In this document: one piece after another, positions 34,136 through 44,659 of the stretch
Layout: every line of letters starts with the position of its first letter
Position numbering within the stretch: the stretch's first letter is position 1
Notes under the pieces: generated by a model
Databases searched by the model: none
What the model saw: only the letters and a program-made list of their open reading frames with translations
Told to the model about the DNA's origin: nothing
Translations under genes and position numbers: made by a program
Source of the DNA: Epiperipatus broadwayi
Lineage: Eukaryota > Onychophora > Udeonychophora > Euonychophora > Peripatidae
Direction of reading: 5' to 3'
NCBI GenBank assembly: GCA_028023455.1
Contig: JAQFVV010012536.1
Location: 1,260,001 to 1,324,000 of the forward strand
Length of the DNA: 64,000 nt

Positions 34136-34917
34136 TGTAAAATATGTATTTATTTTAAAATTAAATTCATATATGAAAGTGATTTGTCATAAAATATTTC
34201 TTTTAAAAGTCATTTTAAATTTCTAATATTTTAATTATAGACATCTTAATAAGTTTTTTTTTCTCATGTGTCATAGCATCAGCTGGGAAGCAAACCTGCT
34301 AACCCGGAACAAGCTGTCGCCGACCTCTCAACCATCAATGCTTGACATCATCTTAATTAGTTGATGTCTGATTCGGCTTAAAATGCAATTAATTGAACCA
34401 AACTAATTAAGCAGATAACAAAAGGAATTTAATTAGAAAAACCCCAATTTAATTAAATTCCACCTTAATTTATAAACTAGTATACTCCAGAAAACAAAAG
34501 AAATGAAACAGATAAAAGGGGGGGGTGGAAAGGTCACCAGAGTGTTGTGTGTGTGTGTGTGTGCTGAGTGCATTCAGTGAATTCTTGGAGAGCATCTGTT
34601 GCAAAGGAGAAGTGTGGGAATTGTGAATCACCTTACATTGAGGAAGGAGTGAATTAAGACATAGAAGCTATATGTTTGATTATAGTGCAAGTATTCATTA
34701 TTGTATGTACAGTGTACTTTTCTAATACAGCTTGGTGGTAACCAGAACTCCTTTAATTTGTATAGGTCAATCTCTCATCATGCCCTAACTTGGAACAGTT
34801 GAAAACTTTGTTCAAACTATAAACTAGTTAGCGAATTAAACTACTTTGTGAATTAAAGTCTAAACTAGTTGGTGAATTAATATTTGTGTGCTGTATTTGA
34901 TGAGTCAATACACAGCA
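34136..34917 (+). repeat. 3' LTR with nested SINE
   Basis: Same ends and order as the 5' LTR. It differs by substitutions, by a (GT)n expansion near 34545 and by the SINE at about 34255-34348, which explains most of the length difference. Confidence 0.88.
34255..34348 (-). repeat. SINE family 1 inserted in the 3' LTR
   Basis: The minus-strand SINE (complement of GTGTCATAGCATCAGCTGGG through CCGACCTCTCAACCATCAATG) interrupts the LTR after GACATCTTAATAAG. LTR sequence resumes with GACATCATCTTAATTAG, so a duplication of the GACATCTTAAT-like target is visible. The 5' LTR supplies the empty site. Internal deletion removed part of the anticodon-arm region. Confidence 0.8.
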
Positions 34918-35018
34918 AATATCAAAATGGTAATATACCAAATGAGAATGAGAATGCAAATAAAATGGAAAATATTCAGAATCATCGACAATATTAATCT
35001 TCTAACATTATATAAAAC

Positions 35019-35186
35019 ATGTAAATTCAAATTTGCATACATTTGTTCATCTGCATAATGAAGTAGTTTCTTCTTTGTAAAGTAAAACTGAGTGCACTCT
35101 CAGTGAAGTGCACCATAGTCATAACACAGTTTTAGATTACAAAGAAGAAATAGCAGATGAACAAACATATGCAAATTCATATTACA
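35019..35186. repeat. Foldback MITE-like inverted repeat
   Basis: Two arms of about 80 bases (with ATTTGCATACATTTGTTCAT and TTTCTTCTTTGTAA on the left) face each other around 35103, with moderate divergence in the centre. No duplication at the ends was recognised. The open frame at 35157 begins inside the right arm and is not treated as a gene. Confidence 0.6.
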
Positions 35187-35499
35187 GATACAAAGGAAGT
35201 AAAAAATCAAGAGGACATACAAACTGTAAGAAAAATATGCCTTAGATTAATAAACTCGATTTTAAGGTGTTTAACTGGAAAGTACCCACATTTGTTAAAA
35301 AGAAATCATCAAAAAGAACCAGAACCCAATGTTGATAGTTTGCATTATATTTATAATTACAAAAAATAAGATATTTTAAAATAAGCATTTCTGCTATGAT
35401 TAAAGCTTTAAAACATGATATCAATGTTTTGGGATATTGTCACATTCTAAGAAAATATTTATCAACATATCACAATGATACATTTGATCATTGTCTTGC

Positions 35500-35600
35500 A
35501 TGATTTGATGCAGTTGGTATAGCAGGATGAGGAGTTTCCATGATCGAATCTGGTGCACACAGCTCTGATGTTCATCCTTCTTATGAACTCTCATGCATGC
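35500..35600 (+). repeat. Degenerate tRNA-derived SINE (family 2)
   Basis: Plus strand: GATGCAGTTGGTATAGCA (box A-like) and GATCGAATCTGG (box B-like) at tRNA spacing. Similar to the stretches at 3.0 and 10.9 kb. Confidence 0.45.
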
Positions 35601-35604
35601 CTTT

Positions 35605-36280
35605 TTTATAATAACATTATGAAGATCTTAGTAAGAATATATAGCAGCATAATTTTATCAATCCAAAACTTTTTTATGGAAGTTTATGAAAAATATTTTA
35701 TGGGTTAAAATGAAAAGTTAAAGACGTAAAAATAAGTGTATATTATTTTAAATCACATAATTTTTCAGATGTTGTGATTGTTCAAAATTATGTTTCACAG
35801 CTGAAGAAAACAAAAGATATCAAAAGTAAGCAAGAAAGGAGAATAGCTTTTCGCAAAATTAGAAAATATGATAAATTAGAAAAATTTTGCAACTACCAGA
35901 ATCTTATTTAAATTATTAATATATTATGTAGATGGAAATAATAGATAAATATAATCATAAAATTAAATTTAGATAGGTTGCTTTTGATAGAATATATTTT
36001 AATATTTATTAGAAACCATTCTAAAATGCTTACAAAAGGGATTTTTTTAAAAAATGTGGATCTACAGTGTTAAGTTGTGCATTTAAAACTTAAATAAATA
36101 AATACATTAGAAATAAAGAGACCACAACCACATAATTAAACTTGATGAGATATCTATTAAAACTAAAAATAAAAAGTAAATAAACCTAAAGAAAATGAAA
36201 TAGTTTTAGCATCATTAAAAAAAATTGAGAGTGCTGATTTTTTCTAAAACAAAAGCAATATTTGAACAACTAAAATCCTA
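35605..36280. other. AT-rich DNA with one exon-like interval
   Basis: At 35769-35825 a 57-base interval lies between TTTTTCAG and AAAA/GTAAGC. Two of its frames are open, which makes the splice-like pattern only suggestive. Its phase does not fit directly to the other exon-like interval at 3.4 kb. No homology is recognised. Confidence 0.2.
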
Positions 36281-36284
36281 AACT

Positions 36285-36375
36285 AGATCTCAAGAAATTT
36301 TAAGATATCTAAAAACAGACCACATATGAGATGGATTTTTAGATGAGATAAAGAACCTTGTTAAACAGGTGTAGA
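36285..36375 (+). pseudogene. Non-LTR retrotransposon 3' fragment (10-kb family)
   Basis: AAGAAATTTTAAGATATC, ACCACATATGAGATGG and GATAAAGAACC correspond to the basic GRP...RWMDEI end block. It is short and full of stops. Confidence 0.5.
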
Positions 36376-36379
36376 CAAA

Positions 36380-37435
36380 ATATACTATTGAAAAAACTAC
36401 TGTAATACACTTTATGACCTTTATCATACAGAGAATTAAGAATGTTTAAAAATAACACATATACACCTAATGATATGTATATATTTCTATAAATATAAGT
36501 ACACTTTTAATAGCATTTTCTGTTTTAAAAGGTATGATGTTATTTTAATATTCTATTTGAAATTTTATATTTTCAATACAATTGTGTGCTATTTGTTACA
36601 ATTGCATGTATTTGTATAGCAAATTAAGTTTTGGGTGAATATTCTATGTCATTAATTATTTTATTATTAAAAATATATGTTTGAGACATTTTAAAATAAC
36701 ATTACATGTTTACAACATTTTTTTATGAATTACATGCATTTATATTTTGAAATTATAATATTTTGAAAATTCAACTATTGCTGCCAATCTAGCTAGTACA
36801 GATACTTCTAAAAAGATCACTGTTACTCAAAAAATTATTTAGCATTATGAATGGGTCTATTATTAAACATTTCAAATAGCAAAATTACTAAAAATCTTTT
36901 TTAATATTTTTGCATTATTACTCATTTCCATATTTCTCTTTGCAACATCACATTCTTTTTACTTTCTTATATGACCAGGATTAACATATTCCATAAGAGT
37001 CATGGTCACAGTATGTTTTTTGCTGTCTATATCTTTTCTTCATTGTTGTGCAGCTATCTATAATATTAGATTATTGTGCACAGTTTTATTTTGCTACAGA
37101 AATAATTTTAAAATTATTAATTGAAAAAGTCTGAATATGTCAGCATCAGACAACCCTTAGAACATCATAATATATCATTTGTATTTGAAAGAAGTCAGAG
37201 CTGCCCTCTTTTGATCTTAATAGAAGATACCCTTTCTGATTGGTCAATTGTTTGGTCATATGTAAATTTTTATATATCTTGTTTTCAAAAAGAAAAAATA
37301 TAATTTTTAGTAATTTGTTTGTTTATTGGTAAACCAAAAATGTATGTGTCTACAATTAAATTTTATTTGAAGTATTTATCTTTAAAAAGATATATTATAA
37401 AAAGTTAGTTACAACAAAGCAAAAACAACTTTTAT
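36380..37435. other. AT-rich DNA, no gene seen
   Basis: No coding frame with recognisable content and no matched repeat. Confidence 0.5.
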
Positions 37436-37439
37436 TGGT

Positions 37440-37620
37440 AAATAAGAATGGCTTTTTATTAAAACTGATAAAGAAAATTCTTAACAATTAACCCTTAAGC
37501 TATCAACAATCTTAACCTGTATTCAAGGCAAACTCCTTTAAGAATTCTTAGAGGAGTATGCCTTGATTACAGGGTTGATTATTATGATCTACATTTATAA
37601 ACCTATTAAAGCCTTGAGTA
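37440..37620. repeat. Foldback family F, short copy
   Basis: The words ATTCAAGGCAAACTCCTTTAAG and its inverted partner GAGGAGTATGCCTTGAT surround AATTCTTAGAGG. This is the same layout as the larger copy at 42.2-42.7 kb. Confidence 0.5.
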
Positions 37621-37719
37621 ATTGGTTTTATCGTCTTAGAAAATTATTTAAAATTTTTAATAGCAGTGCATATAATTATTAATTTTAAGATATATTTTCT
37701 TTTTTTAATGATGTGTACC

Positions 37720-39000
37720 CTAAAATTTTATTTAAATATAAAAAATAGAATTCAAATGAGAAATGTTTTATTCTACCAATTTTTTGAATAGATAAAATTA
37801 CATCAAATAAACAAGGCCATTGCTAGCGTTAAGAACACTGTTTAGTAATTTATTTCTATATTTTGCAAAGTTTGAATATTAACTTTTAGAATATCTATCA
37901 TTTGAAAGCTTGTATTTGTAATTAATAATGTAAATTATCAATACACCTGGGTCTCTTTTTACACGGACTTATTTAACACGATTTCGAAGTTACGCGATTC
38001 GTGTTTCACCGGAAGTGTGTTAAATAAGTCCGCGTAAAAAGAGACCCAGGTGTATGAACTCCGATAATGCGCTATTACTTTAAATAATAAATTTTGCGCA
38101 CTTATGTTATATTGAAAGTAATAGCACATTATTGGAATTTGACTTTCATCTTAGTAATTTCAATATTTTCAGTGCTTTATAATAGTAAGATTTTATGCAA
38201 TAATGAAATTAAAATCATAATATCCACATTTTATATATACACACATTAAATTTTACCAGATTATAATGTAAATTTGTTCAAACATTGTGCGTGTTAATTT
38301 TGCATTTTAAATCACATTCTGTTTTTGCTTTTAAAAAAAAAACATAATCAATTATTAATCATTTAGTGTCCACAAGTTTATTTTTAAAAGGTCAGTAATA
38401 GCAGTGGGCACAATTAAATTTGACAATTAAAATCTCATTTTTAATTGTAATTAACAATTTAAAAATTACTTACTGCAACTTGAAATTAATGTGAAATTTG
38501 ATTTTTAAATGGAATTGAAAATTAAAGACAAAAATAAGAATTTAATTTTTAGTTGTTAGTTTCATAAACAATTAATAAAATCGTCTCAAGGATTAATTAC
38601 TAATTACGTTGTCACCAGAAAACCACTGTTACAACATGAGTGTGAAGTTGGCGCTAGTTGTTTGCAAACGAACATATTTTGAATAAAATTAAATATTATA
38701 GTTAAAAAAAAATTTGTCTTGTATCAATTTTTTTCAAATTTGAAATTTTTTATTAGTCATATTTTATTTCTTTTTTTTTTTTTTGTGCGAATTTTAAAGT
38801 AATTTTATGTTGGTGCTTTGCTTTTACACGAATTTTGAAAAATCACAGACTGCATCTCCCCCTTTTTCAATGTAAGTTACGTCTATTTTTGCATGATTTT
38901 GTTTGCGCATGTTTTCTGAGAAACCTATCTATCGCATAAAATGAGACCCAGGTGTATATTATATAGAAAGAAAGTTTAATTAAGAAAATAAATTGTTTAA
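37720..39000. repeat. Dispersed repeat R1, interrupted by a TIR element
   Basis: 37720-37942 and 38957-39000 together match 22230-22490. The 1.0-kb insertion at 37944-38954 separates them. Confidence 0.5.
37944..38954. mobile_element. TIR DNA transposon remnant with TA target duplication
   Basis: The ends are CACCTGGGTCTC and GAGACCCAGGTG, each bordered by TA (37942-37943 and 38955-38956), as in Tc1/mariner-type integration. A near-perfect 110-base palindrome (37944-38054) at the left repeats the whole terminal inverted repeat, including a TA at its inner side. It may be a smaller nested family member or a duplicated end. A second palindrome follows at 38060-38145 (TAATGCGCTATTACTTT mirrored). 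No transposase frame remains. CpG-rich words near 37.98 kb (ACGCGATTCG) stand out in this AT-rich DNA. Confidence 0.65.
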
Positions 39001-39004
39001 ATAT

Positions 39005-40770
39005 GGAGGAAGTTTATGTTAGGGCCTTTTCAAATAAAACAGGAAGATATAAACCAAATCTTATTGTCCTATGAAAATATTGCATATATTCTAATTTTGA
39101 AGAAATGTTACTCTTTTGTGCATGTTGTTTTTATCCCTCTATTTAAATCATTGCATAGTCTCCAAAATGTGTTCCTGATCATTTAAGCATTTCTTTTAAT
39201 GAAGCAGGATATTTTGACTTGTATAATTTAAGATAGTGTGCAATTTGCTAACTATTTGCATGGGTGTGTGTGTGTTTTCTCCACTAAATTTTTAATATAT
39301 ATATATTCCATTGTATGTTTATATTTTTGCCAAATTTTGATAAAAGCATGAGTTTATAAATAAAAATTCGAAATATAATATATCAACTTTACAAATAATA
39401 AAAAGAGTAATAAATAAAAATAACCAATCCAATCTAATAGGCGATATTTTTCAGGTTTTTGAAAAATGTGTACTAATAAAAGTCATTCCCCATCACATTT
39501 ATATGTTTAAGACAAATGTTGGTAAAGCTATATAATAAGTATAGTTTTTTTGAAATATTAAAGTTCAATTTTTAGTTACCAAAAGCAATAAAAAATAATA
39601 AGAAAGTTATTCACAACAGAAGTTTTCTAATTGTCATCAATAAATTTTCAGTTGACTAATTTTGTGCTAAAATAAAAATGTATTCAAATAAAATCTAAAT
39701 GGAATCATCAAATAGTTATTAAGAAATACATATTTAATGTTTTACAGCAATAATAAACAATAAACCAAACAGTATAATAATAATAATAATTATATATTGG
39801 ACTATTCTGTATATTTAGTTTGATTGAAATAGATAATATTTTAATTAAATATATTGTAAAATTGTTTTGAAATTTTAAAATAATTTTATTTTGATGTAGC
39901 TATATTTTTCTTTAAGGACTTTATTATCATCTTCAAATATATTTGAATCTATGTAATCTGTAGAAAATTTTCACACAAAAAGATAAGAGTTACAGAATTT
40001 GAATGAAAATAATGATAAAACCTGTCACATGATAAAAACCTATAAATATGTGTTTACAAGAGGAATCTCTCTCTTTTCTTGCTATTCATTTGTTGGGTAA
40101 TTTAAATTTTATCATAATAGTCATTATTGTTTTTGAATGAGTAGACTTTGATACATCACTTGCCCTTGGACAAATGCATCTTGGGATTATCAAAATAAAT
40201 AACATAATATCTGAATCATTATAACAAATTAAAAATACATGAATAAATGGAATTAAAATATTTATTTTTCTTGAAATTGAAAACATGATATCTTAGAAAC
40301 AGATTGATTCATGATATTACATATATGATAAAGGTTTACAATTTTGATTGTGATAGAAAAGAAAACATGATTTTACATTAATTATACCAAGGTACATATA
40401 TAAAATTAGCTTTACATAGAAGTTTTAAATGTGATATTGATAAAAATATGTGGAAACACGTGATAGTATGATTGAAAACATATGGAGGAGGTGTTGAAGT
40501 TGGTGTTAGACTGACATGTACTCCCATAAAAATTGGGCTCATTTGGTGAGAGTACTATAGTTTTTGGAGCTAAGTTTTATTGTTCATTTGATACATAAAT
40601 TTCCAAATGAATAAAAATGGAAAACTATTAGTCAGTATGAATTGTATTTTGGGAAAGTGGAAAAATACCAATTCAGCATGAATTGCAAACTGGGAGAATA
40701 AAAAACACTAGCATGCATGAATTGCTACTTGGGAAAACAGAAAAATATTAGTCAGTCCATTGCTTTAACT
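39005..40770. other. AT-rich DNA, no gene seen
   Basis: Around 40.6-40.76 kb the words ATGAATTG and ACTGGGAGAA / ACTTGGGAAAA recur three times at about 60-base spacing, an old small tandem array. No gene. Confidence 0.4.
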
Positions 40771-40779
40771 GGTTTATCT

Positions 40780-41640
40780 TTGTGCTTCAATTTAGTCCAT
40801 GAATATTAAATGCATTTATCTTCAGTTTTATAATGGTCGTGAGGAGAATGGCTGTTTGGTTGCTATGGTGTACTTGTTGCAACACTTTTGTGTTTATGGT
40901 ATGGCTTGGTGTACATTAATTATTAGGTTGTATGCAGGTGATGACCATGGGCATGGTGCCTTCTGGGAGGCTGATGATGGTTAATGTGCTGTTAGAATCT
41001 TTTGTTTTATCTCTCTTTTGTGTCATTGTTTTTAGGGTGAGCTGGGCTTCTTTTTGTTTCTGTTGATGGAGGCTCAATGGGTGGAAGGCATGAAGTGAGT
41101 ATCACCATGAGGTGAATGGAGGTTTTGTTTATAATAATGTGTCGACTGGCTGTTTTGGTAATGTTACTTATCTAGTTGGTAATGTTTGTGTGTGGTTCTG
41201 ATACTGTGTTGTCAATGACTGAGTACCAGTTTTTATGTGTGGTTGATTGGTATACATTTGTGTGGCACTCACATCAATGTTGCTTGTGATACCTGAGTTG
41301 TTTATTGTGCGAGTGCTTTGATCAGTAGAGGAGATATCTTCAATGTGTGCACTTTGATTAGCAAAGTAGACATTATATCCTGAACTATAGTCGTAACTAG
41401 TGTGGATTTCATCAGGAGCATTTGATTTAGCTGTAGTGATGTATTTTCTTGGTGTTCTGTGTCAGTTGACTGATTGTTGGTTGGTATAGTCATGACCCTT
41501 ATCAGGGGGCATTGGGTGGCAAAATGTTTATGCTGGTGACATGAGTATTGCCGTGGCTTCAGACCTCTGATTTTTGTTGTTATTAATTCTACTCTCATTT
41601 CTCTTTTAGAAACAAGTATTTTCTTCAGCAAATATTTTTT
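40780..41640 (-). pseudogene. LINE ORF1-like (gag-like) remnant
   Basis: On the minus strand a 109-codon frame (41302-41631) reads VELITTKIRGLKPRQYSC, then HFATQCPLIRV, which looks like a CCHC knuckle (C-x2-C-x4-H-x4-C) with one Cys and the Gly lost. It is followed by a Thr/Ser/Asn/Gln-rich tail. A zinc knuckle followed by a low-complexity tail suggests ORF1 of a non-LTR element. Further His/Pro-rich translation continues to about 40.8 kb with stops. The strong G/T bias of the plus strand over this interval sets it apart from its surroundings. An LTR gag origin cannot be excluded. Confidence 0.45.
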
Positions 41641-41883
41641 TGCAAAATTATTAAATATTAATATTATTTATTTGATCTGTATTTGATATCTCTGCCTCAT
41701 AATATTTTTTTCTTAGTTGCTATTGTATTATTTAATCTGTGCCAGCATAATGTGGATGAAGCTTAAACTTTGCTTTGGTACTGGGTTTTTTTTAATCTTT
41801 AATATATTGTCCATTTAAATTTTACACAATTTATTGTTGTTTCACCATTCCTGAAAAAATTTATGTTTATTAATTATTATTTA

Positions 41884-42132
41884 AGTAGCTTTGTGATCAT
41901 ATGTAATGCCATGTAAATAATTTATGCATAGATAGATCAGTGACTGAGAGATTATAAAATTGGCTTTCGAACTCAACTGAAAGTGTGACCACACTTCTTA
42001 TATGTTTGATCAGCTTTGTGATCAAATGTAATGCCATATAAATGATGTATACATTTAAAAATCAGTGGTTGAGAGACTATAAAATTGGCTTTGGATCTCA
42101 ATTGAAAGTGTGACCACACTTCTTATACGTTT
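41884..42132. repeat. Two-copy tandem repeat, unit about 125 bases
   Basis: GCTTTGTGATCA...ATGTAATGCCAT...ATAAAATTGGCTTT...GAAAGTGTGACCACACTTCT occurs twice in the same orientation with about 85-90% apparent match. It could be a piece of a satellite; only two units are visible. Confidence 0.8.
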
Positions 42133-42214
42133 GAAAAATTTGTGACTCATTTTTCATCCTTCATCATAAGTGGCATTCATAAAAAAACTATAAAAATCTA
42201 TGGCATGGGCATAA

Positions 42215-42700
42215 AAAACAATCAATACTCAGACAATCCCAATATCAATAACAATCAACAATTTCAGACTGTTGTCAAGGCAATCTCCTTTTAACAGTAA
42301 AGGTGGAATCCCACCTTTATTAATGGTATAATAAACTTATATAGACACTAAAGTATGCAACTTGAACATAGAGTTTGAAATTATTGATACAAAGAAATTA
42401 TTGATTGTTATTGACATTGGAATTGACTAAGTATTGATTGTTTTTTAATGATTAATTAACTATTTATTAGTCTGCATTCAGGATAGATTATATTTAACTG
42501 TTTGAAAGGGTTTGTTTAAACTTCTTTTATCAATAATTTCAATCTATTTGGTTAAATTGCAATCTTTATTGTCTATATAAGTATATTAGATAACTAATAA
42601 AGGTGAGATTCCACCTTTATTGTTAAAAGGAGATTGCCTTGACAACAGTTTGAAATTGTTGATTGTTATTGATATTGGGATTGTCTATGTGTTGACTGGT
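42215..42700. repeat. Foldback family F, large copy
   Basis: Arms of about 100 bases (GACAATCCCAATATCAATAAC to AAGGTGGAATCCCACCTTTAT on the left) are mirrored at 42598-42695. Each arm end itself contains an AAAGGTGG/CCACCTTT hairpin. The middle 280 bases are AT-rich without a frame. Confidence 0.75.
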
Positions 42701-42901
42701 TTTGGAATGATTACTTTCAAACCCATTTAACCTTGAACCTTTATTACATACACACACACACACATATATATATATATTATATATATATATATATATAAGG
42801 TGATTTGAATTTCAGGATTTTTCAGTTTATTCATCTAATCCTCCACTCCTCTTCAAGCAACTAATGTACATAACCACATGCACATGAAAGAGATATATGA
42901 T

Positions 42902-42949
42902 CCCCAATATACTTATTTTGGGCAGAAGCAGCACTCATCAGTTGGGCTC
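42902..42949 (-). ncRNA. Hammerhead-like module (HH-D), decayed
   Basis: Stem I GAGCCCAA/TTGGGG and CTGATGA are intact. Stem II no longer closes and G12 of GAAA is A. Confidence 0.4.
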
Positions 42950-43382
42950 ATCACCCACACATATGTACAATCGGTGCTCAATTTCTATTAAGATATAAAT
43001 TCCTCAAACTTTAATAAAGGGTTCAATCTTCTTATCTTTCCAACTCTTCAACCATCCATTTCTTTGAAAAACCAATAAGGTATGCTCAAATCCCTTATTC
43101 AATTTGATATTGTAGTCATTCCTATGTAGATATTAGGTCACTCTAACTCCTCATATTATCAGATCATTATGTTTCCCTATATATTAATAGTAGAGGGATG
43201 GACTAAACCTATGCTAAGATATAATGCAATTCTAAAGCAGTATGTAATTTGCTTATACAGAATATTTCCTATATATGTAACTAGAGGGATTTGAACTCTA
43301 AGATTTTTCAGTCTATTCATCTTCCAACTTATCTCAAACAACCAATGCACATGGTCACATACATGTGAAAAAGATACATGAT

Positions 43383-43429
43383 CTCCAATATATGTATTTT
43401 GTGCAGAACCAGCACTCATCAGTTGGTTC
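43383..43429 (-). ncRNA. Hammerhead-like module (HH-D), G12 mutated
   Basis: CTGATGA is intact and stem II GTGC...GCAC pairs fully. GAAA has become AAAA. Stem I pairs over four bases (CCAA/TTGG). Loss of G12, a catalytic base in hammerheads, predicts an inactive ribozyme. Confidence 0.5.
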
Positions 43430-44002
43430 AGGTCATAATCTCTCACACAATATCAAATCCAACAAGGGCTTTGAGCATTCCATTTGGTATTTCAAAGAAA
43501 ATGTATGGTTGAAGAGTTGGAAAGGTGAGAAGATTGAAGCCTGTCCATTAAAGTTTGGGGAATTGATACCTTAATATAAAGTGAGCACTGGTATTTTTAT
43601 GTGGGAGGCTAGGTCTGGCCCAACTGGCAATTTGGTAGTTCTGCACAAAACAGGTCTATTGGGGTTAACATATCTTTTTCACATGTATATAGTCATATAT
43701 ATTGGTTGCTTGACATGAATTGGAGGATGAATAGACTGAAAAATTCTGAGTTCAAACTCCTCTAATTACATATATAGAATTTAACTAGTATATATATATA
43801 TATTGTATACCATATATTTTCTATTTTGGTTTCAATATATATATATAATCACTGAAACAATAAACCATCCATGCAATATTTATAAGGATGCACTGCATTT
43901 TGTAAGTAATACTGTTAGTACTATATTAATTAGTATATGTGTATATGTAAATGTGTGTATAAATAAATATGTATGTAATAAATTTTTAATGTTATAGAAG
44001 AG

Positions 44003-44652
44003 CAGTAGTTCCCAACCTTTCTTTATCAGCGACTCACTTCAAAATTAATAAGATATTTGCAATACATCAGAAATTTTGGGACAAAAAATAATTAATTTTA
44101 CACATATTTTGTATTTATTATGAATAAATAAATTTTATCACATATAATATTTATATTTATTTAAAAATTCACCAAAAAGTTTTAATCCTATTTTGATACT
44201 TATAATTGTTGTTGTTCGCATAATTTCTTTATTCTACGACCGATCATAGATAAGGAAATCCTGAGTTCTCCTTCCATGGAAAGTAGACTCGCACAGTTTT
44301 CACTTTTAATTTCGGTCATTAATGAATATGGCATTTTGCATAAATACAAAGGAGCAAAAGGCATTAATATTTTTAAGGCCTTTGTTAATATATTTGGAAA
44401 TTCATTCGTTTCATCAAATTCTATTCTTAAATTTCTATTATTTCTTATTTATTCATATTCTTCTTTTTCTGATATAGTTAAAGATTGGTCAGGATTTTTA
44501 TTAATTAAGAAAGGATTTCTAGATTTTATATATTTTTAATTTTAGTGAACTTGCTTTCATTTTTTTAGTATAAATTTTGATATTTTGCCAATATACCTGA
44601 GGAACTCTCTCGACGTCAAAATGGGTCATGACCCATAAGTTCATAAACATTG
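44003..44652 (-). mobile_element. hAT DNA transposon remnant
   Basis: The left end CAGTAGTTCCCAACCTTTC and the right end (complement reads CAATG...TTATGGGTCATGACCC) are diverged forms of the CAGTGGTTCCCAACC / CAGTGGTTCTCAACC ends common in hAT elements. The eight bases outside (TAGAAGAG, CCTTAGAG) agree only in part, so the target duplication is eroded. The interior holds only the 3' part of a transposase. Confidence 0.65.
44220..44540 (-). pseudogene. hAT transposase C-terminal domain, fragment
   Basis: The minus-strand translation includes NEFPNILTKALKILMPFA, LYLCKMPYSLMTEIKSE, and LLSMEGELRISLSMIGRRI followed by KKLC. This matches the hAT C-terminal dimerisation region (FATTYLCE-like block, then RS/RL and LR-ALS-I-PRI-KLC), as in Buster/ZBED-type elements. 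The zinc finger, the catalytic DDE residues and the inserted helical domain are absent. At least one stop lies upstream in the same reading. The plus-strand frame over the same bases is a shadow. Confidence 0.7.
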
Positions 44653-44659
44653 CCTTAGA

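Larger units (their letters stand above)
31809..34917 (+). mobile_element. Non-autonomous gag-only LTR retrotransposon, both LTRs and TSD
   Basis: Two direct LTRs (668 and 782 bases; the longer one holds a SINE) start TGTAAAATATGTATTTA and end CACAGCA. AATAT lies on both outer sides (31804-31808, 34918-34922), a 5-base target-site duplication. A primer-binding-site-like TGG and a purine-rich tract sit at the expected inner borders. The 1.66-kb interior has a gag-like region with two CCHC knuckle remnants, followed by a coiled-coil region, and no protease, reverse transcriptase, RNase H or integrase. It must have moved with proteins from an autonomous partner. Several stops and at least one frameshift show it is now dead. 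Confidence 0.88.
42740..43775. repeat. HH-D repeat cluster: forward, forward, inverted
   Basis: A (CA)n/(AT)n tract precedes two forward units (about 42800-43250 and 43265-43590). Both contain TTTTTCAGT(T/C)TATTCATC, a hammerhead segment and ATCAGTTGG. An inverted unit then runs to about 43765 (GGAGGATGAATAGACTGAAAAAT). It shows the same order as HH-A to HH-C. Plus-strand frames of 69-89 codons here lie within the repeats and are not genes. Confidence 0.7.

Noticed and set aside
43177-43574. Overlapping frames of 69-89 codons on both strands
   Set aside because: They lie inside the HH-D repeat units and show no domain; frames over repeats.
44276-44539. 87-codon plus-strand frame
   Set aside because: Antisense of the hAT transposase C-terminal domain; the minus strand has the family motifs.
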